DNA of 64,000 nucleotides from Gnetum montanum (taxonomy: Eukaryota; Streptophyta; Gnetopsida; Gnetales; Gnetaceae), in NCBI GenBank assembly GCA_015680685.1, contig MNCI01014214.1:35457-99456 (forward strand). Reading direction: 5' to 3'. Below are positions 22,205 through 33,649 of the stretch, piece after piece (the stretch's first letter is position 1; every line of letters starts with the position of its first letter). The position numbers and the translations under genes are program-made. Below the pieces are notes generated by a model. The model saw only the letters and a list, made by a program, of their open reading frames with translations. It had not been told where the DNA came from and made no database searches.

Positions 22205-25200
22205 GTTTTTATGTTTGATGTTTTTCAAATGCAATGTGTAAACTGAGTTGACAAATGTGTAAACAAAGCAAAATGCGTGATCTAAGTGAGTGGGAAAAAT
22301 GTAAATGCACATGTTAGTGCAATGTAAACAAAAGTTAAAATGCATGTCAGAGGGGTAGGCAGAAGGTAGGCAAGCATCTAGCACATTTTCAGCCAAGGGA
22401 GAGTCTTGGTCATGTAGTTGCTTCCTAACTAGGCATGGATTAGGAAGCATGCAAGGTTTAGGATACTCTGGGGGACTATCGGCTACAACCACTCGTTTGG
22501 GTGTGTTAGCCTTAAGCGTTGTGTTCGTTGTTGTAGGTGTACCATTAAGAAACTCTTCTTCCAAAACTTGCACCATGTCTATGTCGTGGATAGTCGAAGA
22601 GGAAACGTTATCACCATGGATGATAACTTGACCACCTTCATATGGAAGGTGGATTTCTTGGTGGATGGGAGAGGAGATGGCCCTTAGTTGAGCTAGCCAA
22701 GGCCTTCCTAGAATCATGTTGAAACCTAGCATCTCCTCTATGACAGTGAAATCTATGCTAGTGGGGAATTTCTCTCCCAGTACAAAGGCTAAGTTAATTG
22801 TACCCTTGACTGTGACATGTGATCCATTGAAGGATTTTAGACATGTGGTTTTGGTTGGCCTGATTTCATCTGCCAGGCCTAGCTTGTCAATGGCGGAGTA
22901 CATGACTACATTCATTGCTGCATCATCATCAACATGCACTCTGCAAATGGTGCACTACCCAACATGAATGCTAATAGATAGTGGAGCTATAGTGACTTCT
23001 CCTTGTTTGGGGTTGACTTTAACTACATCATCACGAAAGGCTAAGGTTGTTGAACCCAATTCTTGTGGTGTGGGAGGCAACATTGTTGCACGGATGGATG
23101 CCTCATTTGCAGGGATGTCTTCCATAATAGGAATGGAGGCTAAGACCTGGGCCAATGCTTGGTAGTGACCAGGTGAGGTCTTGACCAGGTCGTATAAGCT
23201 AAATGTTGTGTTCTTTTGCTTGAGCATTTGCTTTACCTGGGTTAGTGCAGCTACGAAGTCTTTGTCATTAGTCGTTGTGTTGGCTTTGACTTCCTCTGTG
23301 AAGCTTGAGAGACAGACCTCTCAGGAGGGGACTTAGGCTTGGTTTGCTTGGGGGTAGGGGCCCTAGTGTTTAGTTGTTGTTTACTAGTTGTGGCCTTTGC
23401 TTCGTCCATGGGAGTTGTGAGGTGCTTGCATTCCCATTTGGTGGGCCTACCTAGGTTGCTAATGGGGTCAACCCTTGGAGGAGGAGGGATGGAGATGTTG
23501 TCCACTATTGGGCTTCAGGTAGGTGAGGGGCCATCTCGTTGTGGAACTCTTATGACGAAAGGTTGCTTAGTGGTTTTTGTTGCTATGTCATGCTAGTTTA
23601 ATGTCTTAGCGGACGAGTCATGCCAATTTAACATCTTAGCGGATGATGGTTGTGGAGCCTTGACCACAAAGGGTGTTGTGGTTCCTGGGTGGCATTTTTA
23701 TAACAAAGGGAGGCCTCTTACTTGTGGAGGCTAAGGGGACCTTTGCCTTGTTAGGAGGCACATGGATCACAAACGGTTATTGCATAGGTTTGGGCTTTTC
23801 ACCTATGCTAATTAAGTTTATGACATAGGAGGCATTGTCTGTGTTGGATTAACTTGCCATGTCAATCACTAGTTGGCCTTGTTTTATCATTCCCTATAGG
23901 TCATTTTGCAAGGCATGATAGTTATCTGTACTGTGATTAGCCATTTGATGGTAATGACAGTATTGGTTTAATTTAAAATGTTGTGGGATCAGGGGCTCAT
24001 TTGGTACTACTAAGGTGGGGTTCCTTAGTAGCTCGCAGTACCTATCATGTCTTTGGCGAGTAATCTCCAACACATGTTTGTGTTGAATTTCTCTAGCTTT
24101 CAAGAGTTGCTCCAATATTTGAGAGAGTTGCATCAGTAGTGGTGTATACTTTGAGCAGTCCTTGCACTAAAATTTGGACCTTAAGGTGGCCCCTGCCGAT
24201 GTAGGTGAGTTGGTGCCAAAGTTGGCACCTTTGTTAGCTGGGGCTTTAGGTTGCTTAGCTATTGGACCCCAATTGGTTTCTTTTGTGATTTCAGCTACCG
24301 TTGCCTTAGTTGTGTTTTTCTTGTGAGTATGTTGATTTTTGTAGGCCACATAAACTGGGTCATTGCTTGATTGCACTGCCTCCTCTATGCTTTTGATTTG
24401 TGCAAATGCTTGACTCAAAGTACAAGCATTCAAATAATAGAGTTTTAACTTAACGAAGTCATTCACAGTGGCTTTAAAAATGGTGAGCAAGTATGTCTTA
24501 GGTATAGGCTCGTGGATTTCATTCAGGGCTACACTCCACCTTTGGATGAATTTTTGCACTAGCTCTAAAGGCGCTTGTTTAATCTGAATTAAACTATCCA
24601 GTGTGGCTTCAGGCTTTATATTATACTTGAAACAGGTAACAAATTGATGTAACAAATCCTCCAGAGAGGATATAGAGTTACAAGGTAAGGCACGGTACCA
24701 GTCTAAGGCTTTTCCCGTTAAGGACATAGTGAAAACTCGCATAATTGCATGAGGCCAAGCTTGAAGCAAGAGACATTCTAGTTGAAATGTCACTAGGTGG
24801 GTGTTTGGATCTCCCTCTCCATTGTACTTTGTTAGCTAAGGTAATGGGATATCCTTTAGCAAGGTTAATGGTGGAACTGAAGGGTGGATTGGGTCATCTT
24901 GGTAGAAGTCCAACATCTTGATTTTCTCAATGTTTGCAGTTTCAAGGAACTTTACCTCTTTAGTTAACATGTGCATCATTTGCTTTGTGTCTACCCACTC
25001 TTGGATGGTAGGCAAACCAGTGGGTTGAATGGATTGCGACTGATAGTAGTTTGACTGTTGTCTGGTTTGTGGAAAGGGAGCCTGTTGGATTGTCGATTGT
25101 TGTTGTGGTGGAACAACATTCAGAGATGGGATTGCAGGGTGTGGTACACTGTAGAGAGTAGGTTGGTATTACTGATAGCTAGTAAAACCCACTACCCAGC

Positions 25201-25515
25201 CACAGGTTGTGAGGTGACACCCTGAACGTGTTGCGCTGAAGTATTCAGAGGTGCCCCATGGGTTTGTACTTGTGGTATGTAATGGGTGGACATGGAAGCT
25301 AGTATTTCTTGTCAAGAAGCTAGTCCTTGCATGTATGCGGATGAAGGAGGAAGCATGGTTCCCTCCAGGAAAGGTTGGAATAATGGATTTGTATAAGTGC
25401 AAGGACTGATGGTATGGTACGAATCCCCATGCTCAGATTGGATAGCAAAGTCATCTTCTTCATTTCCATTCTGAGGCTCTATCGAAGGTGGCTGTAAGGC
25501 TTAACTCCTTGCCAT
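22205..25515 (-). pseudogene. Element B gag-protease
   Basis: The start ATG is at 25515 (MARS...). After a Gln/Pro-rich N-terminal part comes the gag domain (about 24860-24430): LTKYNGEGDPNTHLVTFQLE, MSLTGKALDWYRALP, SISSLEDLLHQFVTCF. The C-terminal part has CELLRNP (about 24030). The protease region (about 23000-22600) has VHVDDDA, where a D-S/T-G or D-x-G motif is expected, and MILGRPWLAQL. The frame ends in a stop at 22145. A few stops (for example before CKDC, near 24165) and two frameshifts (about 23550 and 23300) break it. It is the best preserved gag of the window. It probably once supplied capsid while pol came from relatives. Confidence 0.9.
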
Positions 25516-26016
25516 GAGAAGCTAAAAGATGAGTTGATGATGATGTTTAAAAAGGGGGATTATGTCAAATGTTAAGGGAATGAACTCACGACCTCCCTTG
25601 TAGTTGAGCTCATAGTTCGCTTTGCCTCTCTTTCTATGCGATCAATAGGTAAGTTGGCTTGGACTTTTACACAAATGAAGTTATATTGTTCAGGCGTGAG
25701 GATTGTGTAAGTAGGGTTGATCTGGGAAGATTCCATGATAGCATATGCAAGTTAACAGCGTGTGCAGTGTGAGTAACTCACGGCGTGCTTAATTGGCAGC
25801 ATGACTGACAAACAACATGAACAACTACGACAACATGAGCAACTATAGCGTGACCAACTACAACGTGACTGACTACAGCATGACCAACTATAGCATGACT
25901 GACTATAGCGTGACCAACTATAGTGTGACTGACTACAACATGACCAACTAATTCAAGTTTTAGCGTTTGGCAGCATTAGTTGGGTACATTTTGATAAGAT
26001 GACAAATAAGGTAGGC
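25516..26016 (-). other. Element B leader
   Basis: Untranslated region between PBS and gag, with the minisatellite at 25810-25950. No other feature seen. Confidence 0.65.
25810..25950. repeat. 15-bp minisatellite in the leader of element B
   Basis: About nine units of the type AGCGTGACCAACTAC. From 25846 on they alternate ACCAACTA and ACTGACTA, giving a 30-bp higher-order repeat. No counterpart was seen in the leader of C. Confidence 0.85.
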
Positions 26017-26038
26017 CCTCCTTCTAGTGCCAATTTAC
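26017..26038 (-). promoter_or_regulatory. Primer-binding site region of element B
   Basis: Minus strand, two bases after the 5' LTR end: AAATTGGCACTAGAAGGAGG. Starts with TTGG as expected for tRNA 3'-end priming; the tRNA was not identified. C has a related sequence at 29496-29518. Confidence 0.65.
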
Positions 26039-27522
26039 TGTATTGACCTAAATCATCAATGTAAGGCTAGAAGAGAAACAGACACTGAAAGATCATCGAG
26101 TAGGCATAGCTGACCTTGCCTTCGCTTGAGGGCAAGCTAAAAAAGGGAACAAAGGTAGAGTTCCTTGGATGATTTGCACGCAAATCAACCAATGACTTCC
26201 TTGAGCATAAGCTACGACTAGCTCTGGGGTTATCTTAAATGGTGTAAGTGGAATGTAAACAAAATGCAAATAGTGACATGAAATGTAAACAGAGTGTAGA
26301 GCGTAAATAGAGACTAAATTGTAAATGAAGTGTAAATAGAGCTAAATTGTAAACAAAGCGTAAACAGAGTAAACAATGTAAATGGCAAGCAATAATAAAC
26401 TATATTGTATTGTTTAAACAAGAATGTGCACCGGTCAAAGTGTAGCTGTGCATATGGATGGCAGGTCAAGCACTAAGCCCCAGGATGATGTCTGACTAAA
26501 GTGTTTGGATGTTAGGAGTCAAGTGTGTCTGAGTATCCTAGGTTAATGGTCGATACTCCCCAAGCCACCAACCTTCAAAATTGCCAAACCCATTTATGTG
26601 AATTGACAGGGTATTTATAGGATTGGGTTGGGCTCAGGCATGGAATTCATGAATGAAATCAATGGTTGGGGGATGAAAGAAAAATGGATCAAGTGACACA
26701 TGTCCGATGGACAGTTGTGGACAAGTTAGATGTGTGTTGGCAAGAGTTGGATGTGTGTCAGCAAGCTACGTTCTTGACCAGATACATTGCATTTTACAAC
26801 TCATGGGTTGTTCAAGCCCATGAAAATACATTTAATTTAGACCATGAGGGCCTAACATGCCCACAAATGGGGATTTACAATGAAATGTACAACAAGAGAA
26901 ATTTCACCCGGCTCGCTTGACCATGGATCGAGTGCTGTAGGATGTCGAGATGTCAATTTGAGGCTGTTCAAGGCATCTCTGTTTGACCAGGGCTTCCAAC
27001 ATGAGTTGATGTGCCTTCAAAGTTGATTTGAGCTTCAGTGTAGGTTCATTTGTGATCATGCTACACTCACACCCAACGTGACCTCCAGCGTGTGTCTAGT
27101 GTCCAACGTGCCCAACGTGTGGATGTTGCACTTACGCCTAGCGTGACCTCCAGCATGAGAGAAGAAAACTTGACCTTTTGACACCAAATTTTGATTTTTG
27201 AAGCCTGCAACTACTTCCTGAATGTGTTTAACTCTGGAATCTAGAATTTGAGCTTGGATTTGAGTGGTTTTGAGTAGGTCATGCTGGCTATTTTCTGTAG
27301 GTCATGTTGTGGTCACACTACAGCATAACCTGCAGCGTCACCTGCAAACACTGGTGAAAAATTGTAATTTTTGACTTAAAATCTGGAGATTCTGGAAGCT
27401 GAAGTCAAAGGTTGTAGATGCTAAGCCCGAGGATGACCTTAGTCAAATTTTTCTTCGAAAACTTCGAAAGGGCTTGAGTCGTTTTCATTTTAAAGTACTA
27501 GGTTGAAATTAGTGGTGTTTCA
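26039..27522 (-). repeat. Element B 5' LTR
   Basis: 1484 bp from TGTATTGACC to GTGTTTCA on the + strand, homologous to 18927-20415. A TATAAATA box lies on the minus strand at 26612-26619, in the transcriptional direction of B. Confidence 0.93.
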
Positions 27523-28099
27523 CATCCCACTCAGCACCACAACGCATCATAAGCCTACAAGACATTGTGGTAGCCAACCTAGTAAGCATGGACCTTGTAG
27601 CTATGTTAAGTCTTCACCCCAACACACCCCAAAAGCTCTGGCTACACTACCTATCTATACACCTCATCCCTCTACAAAGCTCATTTGTAATTGCTATGCT
27701 CCCTCTCTAGGGTGGTATCATCCTTTCTATCTCTCAAACTCCATTGCATTCTAAGCATTTTTTTTCAATGCATTTTAAGTGTTTTTATTTTTTGACATTC
27801 AGTACTACATTCACACTTTTTCATTATTTTACATTTTTTTGCACACTTGCACTACCATTCTCATGTCGAGAGACCCTGCTACACTTAGGCCAATTTGGCC
27901 TTAGTATTGCAAAGAACATCATTAGCACTTGCATTTTTGGCTAATCACATCACCCCCACCCGCCCCCCGCCCCCCCCACCNGATCATTCAAGGTGCTCTA
28001 CGTCCATTTCTAGCAAGGCCCTCACATAGAGGTGAGGTTAAGTCTATGCATCTATTGACCCCTTAGTGATTCCAACCACCGATGTTTTCAGTTGTACCA
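27523..28099 (+). repeat. Element A 3' LTR, second part
   Basis: Continues the LTR broken at 18926, as shown by colinear alignment with D (about 52545-53096). Ends GATGTTTTCAGTTGTACCA. A C-rich run with one undetermined base (27951-27981) replaces the 'aacacccataag' found in C and D. Confidence 0.85.
27951..27981. other. C-rich low-complexity run with an undetermined base
   Basis: About 30 bp almost all C, then N at 27981. Likely an assembly or sequencing weak point. Confidence 0.8.
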
Positions 28100-29495
28100 A
28101 TGCTAAGCATGTATCAGATAGACGAAGTAATTTGGTAGATTTTCTAACTTTTGGTGCTATGCTTTAGAGTGTAACTAGTGTAGCTTGCATGTAGGCATCA
28201 ATTTTGCAAGATTTTTCTAAGTGTTTGGGCTATGCTCTCCCTATCAGGACTATGCTCTAGAGCATAGTCAATGTTGCTAGTACTAAACTTTACTTTTTTG
28301 ACAAATTTGCCTAACCCCTTGGACTATGCTCTAAAGCATAGCTAGCATAGCCATGTAGAACTACATCCAGAAGCATCTAAAACTTAGCACTGATCAACAT
28401 CTCAGCTCCAACATTCCTTCAGCAAGAAAGATTAGTAATTTGCATTTCATTTGCATCCCCCATTTGCCCCCAAATTGTACCTACACGTGACACCACTTGA
28501 GAGAGTGGACAACGTGGTTTGCAAAATTGTACTATTTTGCACTGTTTGCAAGTACTTTGTGGTCTGTTCATTACTCCTACATGAAATCTTGGTAGCGTAG
28601 TCACAGTCTGGCAGCTTCACAAGATCCATTAAAGCACACCAAAAGAACACCACTTGCTTCAGTGGGAGCGTAGCTAGGTTCAGCGTAGTCCCAACTATCC
28701 CTCTACCTCATGGTACCTAATCCACAATGCATGCTAACCCTAACCTTATAAATGCCCCTATGCCTCATGTTTTATGGGTTGGCAATTTCATTCAGTGGTT
28801 GACATTTTGACATTTTGATTGACATTTCAAAACACTCAACTAGCAAATTCATTTTCCAAGCACCCTTATACTCAAGCACACTTGGCACCTTGGTGAACTT
28901 CACAACCTCAATGAATACCGTTGGATGCTACCTAGCACATCACACACCACTAAAGCTTGGAGGACATCATCATAGCTAACTTGATAGGCTTATATGTCAT
29001 GAAAAACATCAATCGTCATAGCCAAACACCTTGATACTATGACTACACTACCTACTACACATGTTTGTACACTATGTACCTCCTCACCTTTTCTTTATAG
29101 TTGACTATGCTCCCTCGTTTGGGGTGGCACCATCTTTCCTTTAGCTTGCATTTTGTGTATGTTTCACATTTCTTGCACATTTTTGACATTTTACTCATAT
29201 TTTTTTACTATTTATGCATCTATTTGCATGTTTGCACCTTCATTTTTGTTCTTAAAACTATGACTACGCTCAACCTCGTGAGCGCTACAAACACCATGAA
29301 CACCATAGATGCTACATAAACACCTTAAAACACTTTTTTTTGTAACACCCATAAGTCCCAGTTTGATCAACAAGATCATTCTCGGCAACTCGCTTCCATT
29401 TTCTAGTAGGACCTCACATGGGAGTGAGGTCAAGACTGTGCAACCACAAACCCATTGGTGTCCTGTTCTAGCCTCCATTATTTTCAGTTGCTCTA
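28100..29495 (+). repeat. Element C 5' LTR, lacking about the first 300 bp
   Basis: Aligns with D from about 51685 to 53096. It has a perfect 22-bp palindrome at 28248-28269 (arm GACTATGCTCT), a TATA box at 28747-28754 and ends TTTTCAGTTGCTCTA. The U3 start TGAAACACC is missing. Confidence 0.88.
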
Positions 29496-29518
29496 ATTTT
29501 CTAGTGCTAGAAGGAGGG
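29496..29518 (+). promoter_or_regulatory. Primer-binding site region of element C
   Basis: ATTTTCTAGTGCTAGAAGG directly after the LTR end; related to the PBS region of B (CACTAGAAGGAGGG). Confidence 0.55.
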
Positions 29519-30500
29519 CCTTTGTCATTTCCTTCTTTAGCAAAATCCCTTGGTTGTTGTCTTGTGTGCTCTCTATACTTTGTACAGATTGGTCCCCATC
29601 ATCAATTTCCCTGGAACCCCGCTCAACCACACCAGTGTTCACACTTGATCAAAATTCTAGTTCTCTAGTAAAGTGTAGCTAGCTCCAACATAACGAGCAT
29701 AGTTGGCTTTGAGTGTAGTCCCAGAGTTAGCCATTTTTTAACACATTTACACTTAGTCATTTTTGCTGCATTTCAGAGTTAGTTATTTTTTTGCATTTTC
29801 TAGACTTGGCCATTTTCTACATTTTAGCACTTATCCATTTTTACTTCTTTCTTGCACAAGTATCATGAACCCCAAGCAACCCTTGACCTCTACTTCAAGT
29901 GAAATTTTGTTCCAACCCATATAGTAAGAATTCCTTATTGATGTTTCTAGGAGTCCTATCCTAGCACAAAGATAGTTTCTTAGGCTACATATCCTACCTC
30001 TTGAGGTCATGGTGCTCAATGATGACTAATATAACTTCATTTTTGTAAAGTTCCAAGTGGGTTTGCCTTTATACCACCAAGAAATAGAAGCCAAACATAG
30101 TTATGAGCACATGCATCATAATGGGAGGGAATGGTTCCCTTCCAACTTTGACTTTATCCTACTCACAAAAGACTACCAATGGATACTAGAGAAACTCATC
30201 CACAACATGGGCTATGTGGTAGGGATGGACTACGAGGAGCCACTCCATGAGGAGCTAGATGAATTTGAGTCTTAATCTAAGCATGATAACCCATTCCATG
30301 CCTCATTCCAATGGTCAACCTCTACTATTCCTCCTTCATCATCCTACAGTCTTGTGCCACCACCCAAGTCAACACCTGTGATGGCAACTCACTAAACGTA
30401 GCAGGCGCATCAAGATGTTGCCCTATCCTTTAGCCTTTTCTTTAGTGTTCCTTTTATCATCTCTTCCTATCCTATCCTATCCATTTAGGCTATTTAGGCT
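29519..30500 (+). other. Element C leader
   Basis: No conserved protein. A 73-codon open frame at 30057-30275 (MGLPLYHQEIEAKH...) has no counterpart in B and may be chance. Confidence 0.5.
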
Positions 30501-31930
30501 ATGCAGGTCACTCAACCTTCTACAATAGCAACCATTGCACCTACACAACCTTACGTGCACACTATGCATGTTCCACCCCCACCATATGTGACTTAAGTGT
30601 CATTTTTCCTACCTATCTCATTATCACCTTTTTTTATGGCCCAAACCACCAACCAGTGATGGGGTCCAGGAACTGTATCCATGGCACAGCCTACACAACA
30701 TGCATTGTGCATGGTCACACAAGCTGGAGGTAGGTTGTGGTCCACCCAACAACCTCAGTGGGTAGCACAACTTGCACAACCTACTACCACCACACCTGGT
30801 TTGGATCAGGTGTTCCAATTGATCCAAAGCCTCACTGAAGAGGTTAAGTGGCTTAATGCTACCTCCTCTAAAATGGTATAGGTACTTCTACCAGGATGAT
30901 CCAATTAGTCTTGTGGTCCCACCATTGGCACTACCTACAAGGGTCCTACTCCCATAGTTCACCAAATATAATGGTGAAGGTGACCCCAACACTCATTTGG
31001 TCACCTTCCAGTTAGAGTGCCTTCTACTACAAGCATGGCCAAATGCCATCATCCACGTCTTCACCATGTCCCTAACTAGCAAATCACTAGACTGTACCAC
31101 ACACTCCCTAGGGCTTCCATCTCTTCATTGAAGAAATCTCTCATGCAATTCGTTACATGCTTCAAGTACAACTTGAAGCTTGAAGTAACCCTAGACCAAC
31201 TGATGCAACTAAAGTAGGGCCACCTAAAGACCATGCAAAAATTCATTTAATGGTGGAGCACTTCCCTTAATGAGATCTACAAGCCTATCACAAAGATTCA
31301 CTTGCTTGCCATTTTCAAAAGTGTAGTGAATAACTTTATTAAGTTGAAACTATATTATCTCATCCTACAATCCCTAAGCCAAGTGTTCACTCAAACTAAG
31401 AGTATTCAAGATGTGGTGAAGGCCAACAAGAATCTAGCCTATGTGGCATACAAAAATTTACATGACAAGAAAAAAGGTAAATAAGCAACCACAACTATTG
31501 CATTGGTGGCCAATGAGACTAAGCTAGCCAATGCCAAACCAACAACCAAGTCATTTAAGGCACTAGCCAACAACAAGGTGGCTAGCTCTAACACTGCAAT
31601 GACTAACCAGCCTATATCAACAATAGCCATAGCACAATCTACAACAAGGACCAACTTCAAGTGTAAGGATCACTTGAAGTATACATCATTGCCTATCAAG
31701 TGGTCAAAGCTCTTAGACCAACTGCTTAATGCTAGATGCATCTAGTACAAGCAGATGTCTGAGGACACTCACAAGCAGTATGATTGATATTGTTAGCTCA
31801 TAAAAAATTCTTTGTTCACACTACCTAATGAGCCTCTAGTCCCTAAGCACTACTGATTGGACTGGTTTTTCCAATATCACAAATTGCAAGGTCATGATAC
31901 TGCATGGCCTTGCAAGACAACATCCAATGC
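30500..31930 (+). pseudogene. Element C gag
   Basis: After a Pro/Gln-rich N-terminal part, the gag core begins near 30960: FTKYNGEGDPNTHLVTFQLE, VFTMSLTSKSLD, a frameshift, then SISSLKKSLMQFVTCFKYN and MQKFI. The C-terminal part has LAYVAYKNLHDKKKGK (about 31435). Stops and at least one frameshift near 31090. It aligns block by block with the gag of B. Confidence 0.85.
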
Positions 31931-32399
31931 ATGATTAATAAGGGTGAGTTGGTCTTTGATGCTACCAACCTAGTGTGCTCCTAAAACCAATCAATGGAGG
32001 TTTACAAGAATCCTCTAAACACAAGCGGTGTAGGGTACATCATTAATGCTATTAGTATTGATGATAATGTAGAACTGGCATGGGAGCCATTTGTGGTTTT
32101 GTGCCCTCTAGCAACACTGGGGCCTCTCCAACATCAACTAGTTTGAGGACCTCTTTTGTCATCAAAGCACTACCTTAGGCACCCATAACATTCTTTGTGG
32201 TCAAGGCCCCATAGCATGTTGTAGTTGCAGTAGCTCAAACACCCTTTTTCATAACAACACTACGATGTGCAAACTCCTTACCTATTGGGAGTCTGGTGGT
32301 GAACAATTCATCAACTCCTACTTGCCCAAGACCCTATCCTTCAAACAACACTAATAGACAACTAAGATGGCAAATAGGAAGGCCTAATGAGCACCTCAC

Positions 32400-33496
32400 C
32401 AATCAAATGCTTAGGCAACACTAGGAACAAATGGCATTAGGCCCTCCAAAGCCTATTCCCTTGTCTTCCATACCAATGGCCCAACTAACTGAAGAGGCCA
32501 CCACAACAAGTATTCAACAACAAAGCACTGAGGCTCCAAAGCAAGCTAGGAAAACCAAGCCCAAATCCCCTCCACAAGAGATCTATCTCTTAGGTTGCAT
32601 GGAGAAGGTGAAGGCCATCAACAACAAAGTAGCAGATAGCAGAAAGGACTTCCTTGCTACATTAGCACAAGTTAAGTAGGCTTTAAAATAGAAAAATACA
32701 ACTCTAAGCTTGTACGACTTAATGATGACTTCCTCTACCCATCGTGAAGTGCTAGTGTGCACATTGACCTCCATTCCCATCACGAAGGGCATCCTAGTGA
32801 ATGAATAGTCCATTCACATTGTGATGTTGCCTCCTCCCCTATAGGAATCAAGTTCAATGCCCCTAGCATTCTAGGATGAGGTGATCAAGGTGGACCCTAA
32901 GAAGAGTCAGTTCATCACCATGTCAATGTTCATAACTATCCATGTGGGAGAATGTAAGATTTGTAAGGTGCATGTTGATGACATGGTGGCAACCAATCTC
33001 ATCCCATACATAATTATCGACAAACTTAGTCTTGCTGACTAGATTTAACCAATGAAGAAAACATACTTGAAGTCCTTGAATGAATCATGCATTAGTCGGA
33101 AGGGGGACTATTGCAATAGCCTTCGTGGTAGGGGAGCAATTCCCCACCACAGCTAATTTCATAGTCATTGAGGAGATGCCAAATTTCAACCTAATCTTGG
33201 GTAGGCCCTGGTTAGCCCAGCTGTGGGCCATCTCCTCCCCAATCCAACAAGAAATCCATCTTCCATATGAAGGTGGAGAGGTTATCATACATGGTGACAA
33301 TGCAACCCCTCTAATCATTAGCAACATCAATGTTGAACAAGGGTCTAAGGTAGAGTTCCCCAATGACATGCCTCCTACAAAGGACACAGGTGAAAATTGT
33401 AAAGAAAACCAACCAAAAGAGCTAACCAAAACCCCTAACCATTTGGAAGATGCTTTGTGGGCAAAATTTCCCTTTGATATAACTAATGAAGGTTAG
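32400..33496 (+). pseudogene. Element C protease region
   Basis: Linker with KSPPQEIYLLGCMEKV (about 32570), then the active-site region VHVDDMVATNLIP (about 32970), where A has VDDGA and B has VDDDA, then VVGEQFPTTANF and LILGRPWLAQLWAIS (about 33194). A frameshift lies near 33080. C-terminal DMPPTKDTG part ends at 33496. The catalytic motif is lost. Confidence 0.82.
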
Positions 33497-33649
33497 GGTG
33501 ACTACCGTATCATTCCCTTCAAGCCCTATGCGTCACCTAACCCACACTAGGTTAGGAAACAACTACGTGACTAAGGTCTACCCTTAGTCCAATAAGCGCT
33601 AGGTCCCTACCTATCCCACTTTTGCACACTTTTCTTGTTTGCATTCTCC
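33497..33649 (+). other. Element C: deletion junction after protease
   Basis: Array 1 and the last two exons of the antisense gene, present in A, are missing here. The sequence passes from the post-protease segment directly to the part matching A at about 3415. Confidence 0.6.

Larger units (their letters stand above)
18927..27522 (-). mobile_element. Element B: non-autonomous gag-protease LTR retrotransposon nested in the LTR of A
   Basis: It is 8596 bp, minus orientation, with LTRs of 1489 and 1484 bp that start TGAAACACCAC and end in CA. Five-base flanks CATCT/CATCC mark the insertion. The inside holds leader, gag, protease, a short spacer and the post-integrase array, but no RT, RNase H or integrase. 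Its LTRs differ by roughly one base in eight in the first 200 bp, judged by eye. It must be younger than the insertion of A, which it interrupts, and its reading frames are longer. It belongs to the same broad family as A and C but to another subfamily by LTR sequence. Confidence 0.92.
1..28099 (+). mobile_element. Element A: decayed Tat-lineage Ty3/gypsy LTR retrotransposon, 5' end outside window
   Basis: Order on the + strand is gag, protease, long spacer, RT, RNase H, second RNase H, integrase, noncoding tail, PPT and 3' LTR. The second RNase H after the RT-linked one is the mark of the Tat (Ogre/Retand) lineage. The 5' LTR and gag start lie before position 1, so its target duplication cannot be checked. 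Two later insertions interrupt it: H (8986-12576) inside RT and element B (18927-27522) inside the 3' LTR. Without them, about 15.9 kb of A is visible. Many stops and frameshifts show it is inactive. Element C is a second copy and was used to align the domains. Confidence 0.9.

Noticed and set aside
22449-23165. Open + strand frames over the protease of B
   Set aside because: Shadows of the minus-strand protease, whose motifs (MILGRPWL and others) are recognised.
25852-25950. Pentapeptide-repeat protein encoded by the minisatellite
   Set aside because: The frame is short, lies antisense in a noncoding leader and has no start region.
30057-30275. Small gene in the leader of C
   Set aside because: No counterpart in B, no recognised motif; kept only as a note in the leader.
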